Shown in pieces: positions 48,207 to 60,413 of a DNA stretch of 64,000 nucleotides. A model generated the notes under the pieces. It was not told the DNA's origin. It ran no database searches and worked only from the letters and a program-made list of their open reading frames with translations. A program made the position numbers and the translations under genes. This DNA comes from Siderastrea radians (Eukaryota; Cnidaria; Anthozoa; Scleractinia; Rhizangiidae): the NCBI GenBank assembly GCA_964017195.1, contig OZ024889.1, forward strand, positions 56,918,074 through 56,982,073, given 5' to 3'. How positions within the stretch are numbered: position 1 is the stretch's first letter; each line of letters starts with the position of its first letter.

Positions 48207-48531
48207 CACAGCGGTCAAACGCACGACGCGTGCGCAGTTCCCGCCATAAATTTACAAAAGAAAATAGAGCAAATGTCGAGAGTTTCACTTTAACTGCAAA
48301 ACGTAGGCCCGTAACGCCATTTCTGAAAACTTAAGCTTTTTACTTTGAGAATGTGTTCCGAATGAAGTAACCTGGCATCCCGCAAGATTTACCGGCGCGA
48401 AATTTGGTTTATCGGAACATTTTATGTATCGTTTTCATACGAACTTTGCGCTCGTAAAAGTCTGAACTGATTCAAACTTGAAGGCTCTGAAAAAGCGGAA
48501 GTGACGTTGTTTTTGCGTTTGACCGCTGTGA
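48207..48531. mobile_element. Short element with CACAGCGGTCAAACGCA ends
   Basis: Inverted 17-bp ends, CACAGCGGTCAAACGCA and TGCGTTTGACCGCTGTG, enclose about 325 bp with no open frame. A MITE is the simplest reading. No duplication confirmed. Confidence 0.5.
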
Positions 48532-48540
48532 AGCGGGAGG

Positions 48541-49604
48541 GATGAACTCGCCAGCTCGGCTGGTTCGAGGTGTCTGGCCATCGTGACGTCACGACGTGAA
48601 AAGCGCGCGCGTTTGCCGAGTCTTCAAAAATGGCACTGGCAAACTGATGTTAAAGTTCGGGCTACAAACGTATTTTTGTGCTATTAAGCTTTGAGGTAAG
48701 CTTGTTTTCTTAGGTAATGGAAATTTAGTCATCCCTCTTTTCGATATAGGTAAGTGGCTCTTTGTCTTATCGTTAAAATCACACTTAAATAATGTTTTAA
48801 GAGTCATGTTTACTCTTCGCGATCAAAGAATTATGCGGGAAAATTGTTATTGTCCGCGTCCGAAAAAGTGTGTTTATTTCAGTTATATACCACAGGGAAA
48901 CTTGAAACTTGGCTACGGACTAGCCTATAGTTTAACAAAAGTACCCAAGTTAAAACAAGTGGTATAGTATTTACCTAAAAAATGATCAGTCCGTTTGTTT
49001 AGCTGAGTATAATAGAAGGCGAACCTAGAAGGGTATGTTTAGCACTTAAACGTAAACTTTTCTTACAGTATTCGCTTCTATCTTCTGCATAACTAACGAA
49101 TAGTGATATTTAATGGCTAGGGAAAGAATAATCGAACTTAGTAAATTTATGCCACCTCATTTAACCCGTGTAAACTACACTTTTGCAGAACAACATAAAA
49201 ATCTGAATCAGCTCGCAAATTATGCGGACGCCCGAGGAAACAAGTTTTCGCTGATCTGGTTCTGTCCTTTTATGACATATTTGAGTACCATCTGGATCAG
49301 TGATTCAGTGATTTATTCTCAATACCTCCAGTTTCCTCTAGATTTCCTGTCCAGGTTGCACAATGTTTTAGAGAGAGTTTGACTGTCTACTTGATCCACA
49401 ACTGACAATCAAGACGACCGTTTCGCAAATAAATTGAATTGGTCCTGTCATTTGATTTTCAAAGATTAATTAATTTTAAAACAGTCAAACTGAGGACCAT
49501 TCTAGTAAATAGAGAGCCTTGTTAACCCTTAAAATCAGTAACCTGAGAAAGTTGGCGTTTTTGATAGACTGTGGCTTTTTATAATTATTCAATAAGAGTA
49601 CAAT
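48541..49604. other. Intergenic; one short unrecognised frame
   Basis: An 89-codon plus frame at 49113-49382 (MARERIIELSKFMPPHL) is open but has no recognisable domain. The CATCGTGACGTCACGA palindrome near 48578 has a relative near 58705. Confidence 0.35.
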
Positions 49605-51262
49605 CATAAGATTTTGAGCGTTCTCTGGTTAAAAATTTAAAAGTTTGAGCTTTCGATTGCCAGTCTGCAATCTTTGACAAGTGATGAATAAAAAGCGCGA
49701 ACATTAAAATACATACTACAAAAAGTGTGAAAAAGAGAAATTATAATAAAAAACAATAAAAATACTTTAGTGGGAATAAAATGCTAATCAGAAGATCATA
49801 ATAAAATTGAATATTGTCTAGGTAATTGTTTCGCATTATTGTCTGCGTCGCTTGTAATTGCTGTGTGCCAGGATTCCAGTGTTTTTCTAACGCGGAAATT
49901 TCCCTTGTCGATTACATGAGCACTTTTAAAGTCAATGGAGTGGTCGTTCAACCATGCGTGTGTTGCAACGTTGGAACCTTTTTTAAAGGCTTTTGTGTTT
50001 CTCGCATGTTCCTTCACTCTTGTTTTTAAGCACCTTCCAGTCTCTCCAATATAACTCCACGGACAGTCGGCACACGGAATCTTGTAAACAACATTTGTTT
50101 GTTGATCAACAGGTGGTCTTGACTTGGGGGAAACAAATTCCTGTTGTAGGGTCTTGAGGGGTCTGCCTGTGGTTCGGATTCCGTTATTTCTGAGTAGTCT
50201 TGAGAGTGGCTCGGTTAGACCTTTGATATATGGTAAGACTGCGAAACCGGTATCTGAGTTTGAAGGGTCGGCCCATTTAAAGAACATTCCAACTAACTCT
50301 TCTGGGGATGGTGTAGTTTCAGGAGGTGGTTTCTTCTTCAGGATGTTTGATATGAAAGACTGGGGGTAGCCATTTGATTCCAGGGCATTTGAAACGTAAA
50401 TCAATTCTTTTGATTTACCCGCAGAGGTGCTTGGAGATTCAGGAGAGTGGAGGCAGTACTTATTTTGTGTTTCTTCTCGTGGTGTGAATAAAAATCCAAG
50501 TACCTGTCCGTATAAGTAGATTTTCGGTAAACATCAATAGTGACAACACCATCCTTTCTGGATACCAGGGTGTCCAAGAAGGATATCTGTCCATTGTTCT
50601 CTGTTTCAATAGTGAAAGAAATCTTCGGGTCGATCGAGTTGAGGGTGTCATGGAAGGTTGAGACGGAGTTTTTCTTAATAATGACGAAGCTGTCATCAAC
50701 ATAGCGTTTCCAAACTTTTGGAGGAGTTGCGGAAGCAGAGATAGCTGATTCTTCAATTATTTCCATGCAAAGATTTGCAACGACGGGGCTGACAGGACTA
50801 CCCATGGCACAACCGTGAATCTGTTTGTAAATAGAATCATTGTATACGAAGTAGTTGTTTGATAGGGTGAAATCCAGGAGGGATATGATTTCATCAGAGG
50901 TGAGACTGGTTCTTAAGTGTAGTAGAGTGGTATCTTCATTGTGCTTTTTTCGGATATATTCACAGGCTTTTTCAACAGGAATAGCTGTGAAGAGTGAGAC
51001 CACATCAAATGATACCATGGCTTCATCATCAGAAATTTCTAGGTTAGCGACTTGGACAGCGAATTCCATTGAATTGGAGACAGAGTAACCATTGCAATTC
51101 TGGATGGGGGCCAAGATGTCAGTGAAAAATTTAGATGTGTTATAGAGAGCTGAGCCAATGCATGAAACAATGGGCCGAAGAGGATAACCTGGCTTGTGGT
51201 GTTTAATTGAACCTCGTATGGCGGGCCGTGGATGTTAGTATAGCATCTTTGGTGTCGTCAGG
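49605..51262 (-). pseudogene. Penelope-like retroelement, minus copy, decayed
   Basis: Reading on the minus strand, reverse transcriptase (51114-50401) has SFDVVSLFTAIP, GCAMGSPVSPVVANLCME and KRYVDDSF. A GIY-YIG endonuclease follows in another frame (50404-49796) with YKIPCADCPWSYIGETGR and LKTRVKEHARNTK. About 16 bp present in the plus copy is missing near 50430, which causes the frameshift. The 5' part is also deleted. RT plus GIY-YIG is the defining pair of Penelope-like elements. This copy holds the empty version of the TTAA site used by the transposon at 51963. Confidence 0.85.
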
Positions 51263-51322
51263 AAGTCGAAGCAGCCATTGTCCGACTTCCTGACGACACC
51301 AAAGATGCTATACGAACATCCA
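51228..51322. repeat. Palindromic junction between two Penelope copies
   Basis: CCGTGGATGTTAGTATAGCA...GACTTCCTGACGACACCAAA is mirrored around a short spacer (AAGCAGCCATTGT). It is the head-to-head 5' joint. Confidence 0.8.
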
Positions 51323-51962
51323 CGGCCTCAATTCTCCACAGAGCCCGTCTACCATTACATAATAACATCTCAAAAGCTGAAAGAAAAGTACTCAAAAGTC
51401 TGAAGGAGGATGACTCTCGCCTAATAATGAAAGCTGACAAAGGCAACTGCTTTGTTGTAATTGGACAGATCTGATTATAACGAGAAAATGGAAGCTTTAC
51501 TCAGTGATCATCTCACTTACCAGGTGGTTCTGAAATCTCCATTCGCCAAGATCGAAAGTGAACTCAATCACAGGTTACTGGACCTTAAGAAGAAGAATAA
51601 GATCGACGAATCGACCTATCGTAAACTACGATCCACTGACGCTGTTCCACCCGCCATACGAGGTTCAATTAAACACCACAAGCCAGGTTATCCTCTTCGG
51701 CCCATTGTTTCATGCATTGGCTCAGCTCTCTATAACACATCTAAATTTCTCACTGACATCTTGGCCCCCATCCAGAATTGCAATGGTTACTCTGTCTCCA
51801 ATTCAATGGAATTCGCTGTCCAAGTCGCTAACCTAGAAATTTCTGATGATGAAGCCATGGTATCATTTGATGTGGTCTCACTCTTCACAGCTATTCCTGT
51901 TGAAAAAGCCTGTGAATATATCCGAAAAAAGCGCAATGAAGATACCACTCTACTACACTTAA

Positions 51963-54900
51963 GAGGCGCTGCCTGTAAGCATCGAGCAAAGTTGGAAATC
52001 GGCCGAAAAATCAAAATTTTGAAACTTTGTCAGAATAAAGCCTATTATATGCCTGATTCATTGGCAAAATTTGTTTTCTCCAAAACTCGAAAATTTTATT
52101 TTGGGACGCATTCAATTTAAGGGGGCATTTTTTGCTGCGAAAGCCGAAAAATTGCAAAATTTGAAAAATCGGTAAAAATTACCAAAAACTTTGAAGCCAA
52201 TAAAAATTAATCCAGCTGTTAAGGGTAATCTATAAATGTCAGTCATATTTATTTCATCTGGATCAATAGTGTTCTTGTCTAAGAAAGGTATGCTCAAAGA
52301 TGGCTCCTTTTTCCTAATGCTCATACAGTCAGGGACTATGCTTCATTTCCCGGGGTATATCTCGAGTAGTAGACAGACTTTGGATAATTTATTTACACCT
52401 TTTGAAAGGACTTATGTTGGTGTAGTTTTTGATATAAAAATTCCCGCGGGCAATCATTATGTGTTTCCAGGAGAGCGCCTCAAAAATGCCCAAAATTCGA
52501 CTTTTCTTGAGACGCCTTCTTAGGCGACACGGTCTGGAGGACTGGTAACGAAAATACAAGCACTGGTAATAAGCTATATAGTATGACAAAACTGCTTTGG
52601 TTATTTTTATTTGACTGTGTCTCTGTTTTATTGCCAACATTTTTTTATTTCTGCTAGTCTGATGAGCCTTACAGATATAGTCCCTACGCTGGTGTAGCTA
52701 AACCCTCGCACGCCGTGAAACATACGAGCAACGCTTATTCAATCCATTAAACCTGTCGATGGACATTTTTGTTCATTGATAATGAATTGCCTGTATTTGT
52801 TCTACTATGGAGGACTGGTGCCGCTGTATATTGCATGTCAAGAGTAGCTCTTGGAAAATTCACTAGAAAATTCTATATGGGAAAAATATTTGCATAAGAA
52901 GTATATACACGAAACTTCACTTGACACATCTTAATCGCGAAGAAAATCCTTCAACGATGCGTATAGACCAGGACTTTCGAACAAAGAAGCTGAGTAAAAG
53001 GGTTGGTAGGAGTTTGTTTACTTGCAATTTGCATGCGTGGGAAAGTACCAAAGTTTAGTGTTATAATTCAATTAAAGCATGCGTCGTGCTTGATTTGTTA
53101 CAGGTGCTAAAAACATCCAGTTTCTACAGTACTTCTACTTGTTCTACACTTCCCCGGAAAACACGTTATCAGAATTCACAAAGCCTGACTATTTTAAAAT
53201 ATAATGTTATTTCATAAACGTTGTTTTCTTGGAGGATAGTTCAAAATTCAAGATATTATATTCACTGAGAAAACCTCGCCTGTCGACCTGTCAATCAATT
53301 GCAAAACAATTCTGCTTCGAATGCTAGAAGCGCCTCCAAACTCCAGAACTTGAAGCATGTGAATTGTGTAGCAGGAAACTTTGTTCGTAAAAGTGCCAAA
53401 AATGGATAAATGCGGTATTGGAAAGCTTTCCGGGACGGAGTGAGGTTCAGTTACTGAGAAAGGTACAGAGATCACTGAATATCAAGCGCTAAGTGATTGT
53501 CAGCGAAACATAACAGGGCACTTAGATATGTTGAAAATGCGTGGAGAGGACGTCTCGTCTGAGAAAGGGCAGGTGAGGACATCTTCATGCCCCTCAGCAT
53601 CTTTCCCTGTAGGGTGTGATTTGTTCACGGTCTCCTTCTATGTATTATGAGTATTTGAGGGGATCGCTGCCGTAAACTTTCGCGTGTGTTCAAAGCACCG
53701 AGATTCCTTTGGTATCAAATGGAGAGGGCGGAAAAAACTTTGCCAGGTCCCAGAGAGGGTGGCATCTCACCGCTCAAAAAAGCACACGGGTGATCGCACT
53801 TTCAATAAGAAGCTGTCGGAGGAAATATTCAACAGGACTGGATCACTAACACCTATCGGCTCAGGTATTCATCTATATTATTGTTATTTGTTAGGAATGT
53901 CGCACTAACTACCGTATCCACTAACAAGGCTCTATTATATGTTTTCATTCTTCCAGTAATCTGTCGGTAGTGCCGCGAAAAGCTGAACACAAGCATTGCG
54001 ACCCATGAAAAGCAGTCAAAAGAGGTGTGGAAAAATAGTGAACGTAATCATTTTGCAGTGGGTCCCTCATGCCTGTAGAGACCTAATCTTCTCTTTTGTT
54101 ACTTTCTCTTTTGTTTACTATCCATAAAACGTATAAAGAGAGAACATTTTAGTAGCCTAGGCTGTGCCACAGGCCTCTCTTGTGTCTCGCTAACTGAGCG
54201 TAGTGCGCTTCCTATGGCGATAGCAAGCAATGCAGCAGACTCGTACCCAGTCGCTTGTTAGTAGGAAGATGAAGCGCGCAAAGGAATCTGGGGCGAGAAG
54301 AGGACAAGCAAAGGATTATGGGGAGTTCTCTTTTGGACTCACAATTCCTTGCGCTCTCCCTCTTTTTTAACTACCAAGTGACTGGGTACGAGTCTGGGGG
54401 TACAGTGGGCGTGGGACAAAGCAGAAAAAAGGGGAAAAAGCGCATCGCTTCGGCCAATTGTATGAAATAAAGGTTCTCCCCTGTCTAAGAGACCTCCCCT
54501 AGAATTTCCGTTTTTGTCTCGCTTCCGACCTTCAAACAGACCCCTTCCCTTTGAAAAAGAAGTCTGCAAAGCCTCAACCCCCCCCTTCTAGTCCCTAGTC
54601 TCCCGGCACATTTCAGTCTCAACATAGGACGTAGGTTTGTCCAATAATTTATTTAAAAAAAAAATGCACGTACATGTAGAGGGTTTCAAATAAAAGATGA
54701 AGGAAAGAAGTAGGAAAGGTGATAGAATTACACTTGAGAAGGGGCTACAAAATAACACCCAACCTTTAGGCATTACCTGAAGGGAATGCAAAATTTCAAA
54801 CGTGAGGGTGGTTGCCGTGACGACACACGGAAATCCGCGTTATGCTATGGTCTGCTAGCATTTGACTAGTAATTTACGTTATATTTTCATTTTTAACGTA

Positions 54901-56940
54901 GGCACGGAGCGTTTCTTTTTCAGTGTCCTGGGAGATGAACAAGAAGAGAGTATATATCGAAACGCTTCCACGAGATCTCGAGAGGTCGGCCATTAGCCCT
55001 GACAGTACTCTGTACCAGCCTTCCTCGTACAGAGAAGAGAAGCAGTCGACGACTGATGACAGCATCAACCAAGCCATGTGTGCACAATACTCCAGACCTC
55101 CAGATAACATTGACGATAGCAGCTTTGCAGTGGTTCGTGGATGAGTGCAGTACTGGGCCTCTCGGCTCTATTTGGAAGCGTCCCTGGAGTGAAGCCACCT
55201 CAAAAACCCATGACTGCTACACCCGTAAAGCCAGTGAAATCATCGCGGAAGTCCTAAAAATACGCAGTGGTTCCCCTTGTCTGCCGGAGGAATGGGCTGG
55301 TCGGGAGTCCGCTAAGCGACGCCACCGGTTCAATTCCAAGCAAAAGAGATACTTGTAGGGAAAGTTTAAACATGGCGAAACCACGGGGGTCACGGCCAAC
55401 CCAGATGATGTCTCCAAGGAGATGAGATGCCTGAGAGACGAGAACTGGAAGCGAATCTTCACCGTGGAGGAGTTCCTGTGTTCCCAACAAATATTCTTAT
55501 TCTTCTCTAGAATGGCATGAAAGAGAAGAGATGCCACCGAATCTGATGATGAGGCTGAAGAATTTGCGAGGAAACAGGCGGCCGTCCACTCGGATGTGAT
55601 GGATGCGCTACAGCAGAAAATCACTCATCCCTTACTGTTCTCTGCAAAGAACTTGTGCCTGATGACAGAGTCAGAGATCGAAAGTCTCAAGATGACCCAG
55701 ATGCACTCCATGGTTGGCCACTTTTCCATTAAGGTTAACGGACGAAAGAAGGAGGCGTATCGAGATGCCATAATTGCGTCTTGAATAGGTGCTCTTGTAA
55801 GCAGTAATTCTAGTTACCCTTTCATTATTAACAATATGGTTGCAGGGCTAAGTTGTTACTTAGGACCAAAAATGCGTGGCGGCATCCATCCCCACTCTGG
55901 ACCAAATTTCTACGCCTTTTTGTGGTTTAAGATATTTTTCTTCCCGAAATCCCTGTGTCAAAGTTAGTGCTACCGCAAATTTACATCGCCAGTTTTTTTT
56001 CCAGTACTTTCCCCCATAAAACTATACAATCTGATGGCATGTAACATGAACAGATTTTGTACCTAGTCTGTCAATCAAAGGCGGGATGATTACCTATAGG
56101 TTCCCTGCACACGAGGAGTTTAAGGAGAGAGAGTTCTTAGTTGAGAGAAAGTCGGAATAACAAATCCGATAGAGAGAGCAACGACCCGTGCACCAATCGT
56201 CCGGTATTACAACAACTTACTTGTATGGCTCATTGCATTAAAAACGACCGAATTATCTGTAGTAAATCGGAGACAGCGTCGAAAAATAATGAACAAAGCA
56301 GATTTTGTCATTTTACAGTGTCTTTATTGCCACAGCTGGAAATTCTGTAACTCGTAACTAGTCCTCCAGATCTTGCCACCCAGAAGGCATTTCGAGAAAA
56401 GTCGAATTTTGGGCATTTTTGAGGAGCTCCTCTGCAAAGACATAATGATTGCCCGCTGAAATTTTTACATCAAAAACTACACCAACATAAGCCCTTTTGA
56501 AACATATCAACTAATTTTCCAAAGTCTGTCTACTACTTGAGAAATGCCTCGGAAAATGAAGCATAGTCTCTGACTGTATGAGTATTTGAGAAAAGGAGCC
56601 ATCTTTGAACATACTTTTCTTAGACAAGATCATTATTGATCCAGATGAAATATATATGACTGATATCTATAAATTGTCGTTAACAACTGACTTGAGCTTC
56701 ATTGGCTACAATGTTTTTGGTAAAATTTTACCGATTTTTCAAATTTTGCATTTTTTCGGTTTTCACAGCAAAAAATGTTCCCTTAAAATGAACGCGTCCC
56801 AAAATAAAATTTTCGAGTTTTGGAAAAAACAAATTATGCCAATGAATCAGGCATGTAATAGGCTTTAATCTGACAAAGTTTCAAAATTTTGATTTTTGGG
56901 CCGATTTCCAACTTTGCTCGATGCTTACAGGCAGCGCCTC
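51963..56940. mobile_element. TTAA-flanked transposon with 0.58-kb TIRs and cargo
   Basis: The ends are GAGGCGCTGCCTGTAAGCAT and its inverse. TTAA flanks both sides (51959-51962 and 56941-56944). The inverted repeats run about 585 bp (to about 52548 and from about 56355), with moderate divergence. The paralogous Penelope copy has the unoccupied TTAA at about 50927, which proves the insertion. TTAA is the piggyBac-type duplication, but no transposase is recognisable. The interior carries a different gene (see 53684). Confidence 0.85.
53684..55784 (+). pseudogene. Non-transposase cargo gene in TTAA element, decayed
   Basis: Exon-like piece 1 (to 53864) has CSKHRDSFGIKWRGRKKLC and later RVASHRSKKH and TPIGS, a Cys/His pattern suggesting a zinc-binding domain. 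Donor CAG|GTATTC and acceptor TTTTTCAG|TG at 54923 join in phase to a second open piece (54924-55144, VSWEMNKKRVYIETLPRD). After a frameshift, further pieces are readable: CSTGPLGSIWKR (about 55145), KFKHGETTGVTANPDDVSKE (about 55360), WKRIFTVEEFLCSQQ and MDALQQKITHPLLFSAKNL (55596-55784). I believe this is one multi-exon gene of a family that recurs in cnidarian genomes. Its function is unknown. Stops and shifts indicate decay. Confidence 0.5.
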
Positions 56941-58263
56941 TTAAGAACCAGTCTCACCTCTGATGAAATCATATCCCTCCTGGATTTCACCCTATCAAAC
57001 AACTACTTCGTATACAATGATTCTATTTACAAACAGATTCACGGTTGTGCAATGGGTAGTCCTGTCAGCCCCGTCGTTGCAAATCTTTGCATGGAAATAA
57101 TTGAAGAATCAGCTATCTCTGCTTCCGCAACTCCTCCAAAAGTTTGGAAACGCTATGTTGATGACAGCTTCGTCATTATTAAGAAAAACTCCGTCTCAAC
57201 CTTCCATGACACCCTCATCTCGATCGACCCGAAGATTTCTTTCACTATTGAAACAGAGAACAATGGACAGATATCCTTCTTGGACACCCTGGTATCCAGA
57301 AAGGATGGTGTTGTCACTATTGATGTTTACCGAAAATCTACTTATACGGACAGGTACTTGGATTTTTATTCACACCACGAGAAGAAACACAAAATAAGTA
57401 CTGCCTCCACTCTCCTGAATCGTGCCTCTAACCTACCAAGCACCTCTGCAGGTAAATCAAAAGAATTGATTTACGTTTTAAATGCCCTGGAATCAAATGG
57501 CTACCTCCAGTCTTTCATATCAAACATCCTGAAGAAGAAACCACCTCCTGAAACTACACCATCCCCAGAAGAGTTAGTTGGAATGTTCTTTAAATGGGCC
57601 GACCCTTCAAACTCAGATACCGGTTTCGCAGTTTTACCATATATCAAAGGTCTAACCGAGCCACTCACAAGACTACTCAGAAATAACGGAATCCGAACCA
57701 CAAGCAGACCCCTCAAGACCCTACAACAGGAATTTGTTTCCCCCAAGTCAAGACCACCGGTTGATCAACAAACAAATGTTGTTTACAAGATTCCGTGTGC
57801 CGACTGTCCGTGGAGTTATATTGGAGAGACTGGAAGGTGCTTAAAAACAAGCGTGAAGGAACATACGAGAAACACAAAAGCCTTAAAAAAGGTTCCAACG
57901 TTGCAACACACGCATGGTTGAACGACCACTCCATTGACTTTAAAAGTGCTCATGTAATCGACAAGGGAAATTTCCGCGTTAGAAAAACACTGGAATCCTG
58001 GCACACAGCAATTACAAGCGACGCAGACAATAATGCGAAACAATTACCTAGACAATATTCAATTTTATTATGATCTTCTGATTAGCATTTTATTCCCACT
58101 AAAGTATTTTTATTGTTTTTTATTATAATTTCTCTTTTTCACACTTTTTGTAGTATGTATTTTAATGTTCGCGCTTTTTATTCATCACTTGTCAAAGATT
58201 GCAGACTGGCAATCGAAAGCTCAAACTTTCAAATTTTTAACCAGAGAACGCTCAAAATCTTAT

Positions 58264-59735
58264 TATGTCTTACCCTGGTTACTCGTCCATTGTTAAAGAG
58301 TACAATCAGTCATCAGCACAAATTTGGCCGGAAAGCCGGCGCGTCAGCTGTTTTGCTTCGCCGCGAGCAAATGTTGTCATCTTTGTCGGTTTTTACTAGA
58401 GAGTTTAGCAAAGTAAGGAATTACTGTGGCCCATTATTAACTTCGAACCAAGCACGTGACTTCACAGTGAACGTTTCTTTGCATTGGAGTATTCTTCTCC
58501 ACATTTTAAAGATGTTTAAAGCCACTGATCATTTTAATGAAATTGTTACACAATTTTATTTTTCTAAAATTGGAAAGAGTTTATACATATAAAAATTATG
58601 TTTTTGTCTCTAAGCGACACATCTTGGGGTTTGTGAGATACAGCTTCATTTGCGAGGAAGCCATTTGTTAACTTTCCTTTGAATTTCCCGGGCAGACTGA
58701 TATGTGACGTCACGATGGCTAGACACCTCGGATTTTCGTTCGCCAATACCGGCACTAGTGCCTAGGCCTAAGTTCATCACTCCCTCCTACTGTGAAGATA
58801 CCAGAACACTGGGTACTGCGATCCCACCGCTGACCGAACAGATCGTAGGCTCTGGGAACGAGAATGCTTTAGCGGGCACCAGCTGATGTGTCATTAACAC
58901 CACAACCAGTATCTGTGGCTTAAAAACAAAATGCTCGAAAAACTCCAAAGGAATTGTCTCAAGTGAATAACTGAGGAGAGAACAAATTATAACAAGAAAA
59001 TCTGTGGCTCATGAAAGACGGGCCCTTACTAGCTTGAGTCAAGTTGTGAGCCGACTAGGTTCATGAGGTACTTGAATTCTTATCATTTTTCTGTTTTCGA
59101 AATTGCAAACAAATAATATTTGGCAAAAATGAAAAGCGCAAGAGCTTCAAACCAAACCGTAGTTGCTAGACTCTTCCGAAGCCCTCGCATTTTCAGTATT
59201 TTGCACTGAATACAATAAGAAATACTATGCGTTTTATAAAATTGCGTTACCTGTATATTTGCGTGAATAGTTGTCGGAAGGTAAGTCCCAACTAAACGCC
59301 CGGGATTAAAGGTTTCTCTTGACAGAATCTTTTATATAATTTTGTTGAAGTCTAAGTTTGTTTCCACCGCTATATGCCTTGATTCGACAAAATTAACCCA
59401 GTATAGATTCTAGCGTTTTGTTCGCTCTTTATATGAGCTAAATTTCAAATTCATGAATTGGAAAAACCTGTCTGAACTTAATAACAGACTTCTCATTACC
59501 AAACACATTCATTATCTTGAGGGTTATTTACTCCGGGAATTTACCTTCTTGTTTTTCCAGAAAAGGCTTTAAAAAGCCTCATAGAGTCCAAGGCCCGAAA
59601 TGTATGCCTCATACATTTCGACATTCGACATTCGGATCAGCCTTCTCTTTTAGCGTCCTGGAATTAAAATTCGTCCTTTGAGCCCTCCAATGTCCAGTCA
59701 ATTTGAATCGAGTCTTCTAGAGCTTTCCCGTTCTT
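58264..59735. other. Intergenic, no gene supported
   Basis: Short frames only. GTGACGTCACGATGG...AGACACCTCG near 58705 is inversely similar to about 48565. Confidence 0.4.
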
Positions 59736-60008
59736 TAAGGCTAAGTACTACGGGCAATGTTTTCCGCAGTGCTACTTGTCCAGCAACAATACTGCGTTGC
59801 AAGTGGAGATTGTTTTTGCGCGTGTTACCACCTCCTTGCACAACAAATTTTCATGTTACGGAAAGTAGACGTCGCATCTACTCTTTGCAAGATAAAAATT
59901 TGCTGAACGCGGAGGTGGAAATACGTGCAACAAACAATCTCAACTCGCGACGCAACATTGTTGCGGGACAAGTTGCACGAAAATATTGCCCGTATTACTT
60001 GGCCTTTA
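59736..60008. mobile_element. Hairpin MITE, copy 2
   Basis: Diverged copy of 40064-40335. Ends are TAAGGCTAAGTACTACGGGC and GCCCGTATTACTTGGCCTTTA. The internal CAACAAATTTTCATGTT and AGTAGACGTCGC match copy 1. Confidence 0.68.
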
Positions 60009-60091
60009 CGCTCATCATTAACGCAAGTGCAGCTTTGCCTTTTTGTAGTGTTATTAATAGAACTGATTCCTTTTATCGTCCTGGTCGTAGG

Positions 60092-60413
60092 GTGGGGTAG
60101 CGAAAATCCCTATGCAATACGGCCAGCAACCCTACTTAAACAAGCAGCTGTACCAATTGTCCCGTCGAACAAGTCCGTATATTACCTTGACCGGTTTGAT
60201 CTGGGAGCGGGAGAGATGGTGTGTGCACGGACTGGAAAAGACCGATCTGGTCTTTGCTTTATTGAGGCGTACGGAGGGAGTCCCCTGGTGTGCGAGCACG
60301 AAGGAAGGTGGTACCTGGAAGGTGTTTTGGTTGAAGCCGACTGCCGTAACGCTCTTTACGCCAGTGTAAGATGGCACTTTGACTGGATTAACTCAGTAAT
60401 GAAGTATAACTGA
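60092..60413 (+). pseudogene. Last exon of a trypsin-like serine protease, Ser lost
   Basis: The frame reads VVGWGSENP, LLKQAAVPIV, GEMVCARTGKD, YGGSPLVCEHEGRWYLEGVL and ends ASVRWHFDWINSVMKYN. This is the order of the C-terminal half of trypsin-family domains. A pyrimidine-rich acceptor (TCGTCCTGGTCGTAG) precedes it. The family's GDSGGPLVC motif is replaced by AYGGSPLVC, so the catalytic serine is missing, and several usual cysteines are changed. No upstream exon was found. It is probably a dead fragment, or part of a protease-like protein. Confidence 0.6.

Larger units (their letters stand above)
51275..58263 (+). pseudogene. Penelope-like retroelement, plus copy, split by transposon
   Basis: The 5' part (51275-51962) encodes the region before RT and its first motifs. 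The frame resumes at 56945 after a 5-kb insertion and continues through RT (GCAMGSPVSPVVANLCME, KRYVDDSF) into GIY-YIG (YKIPCADCPWSYIGETGR). A frameshift near 51470 and a one-base lesion near 57890 break it further; the last GIY-YIG part is at 57795-58073 in another frame. Together with the minus copy it forms a large inverted repeat whose outer edges are about 49605 and 58263. Confidence 0.85.
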
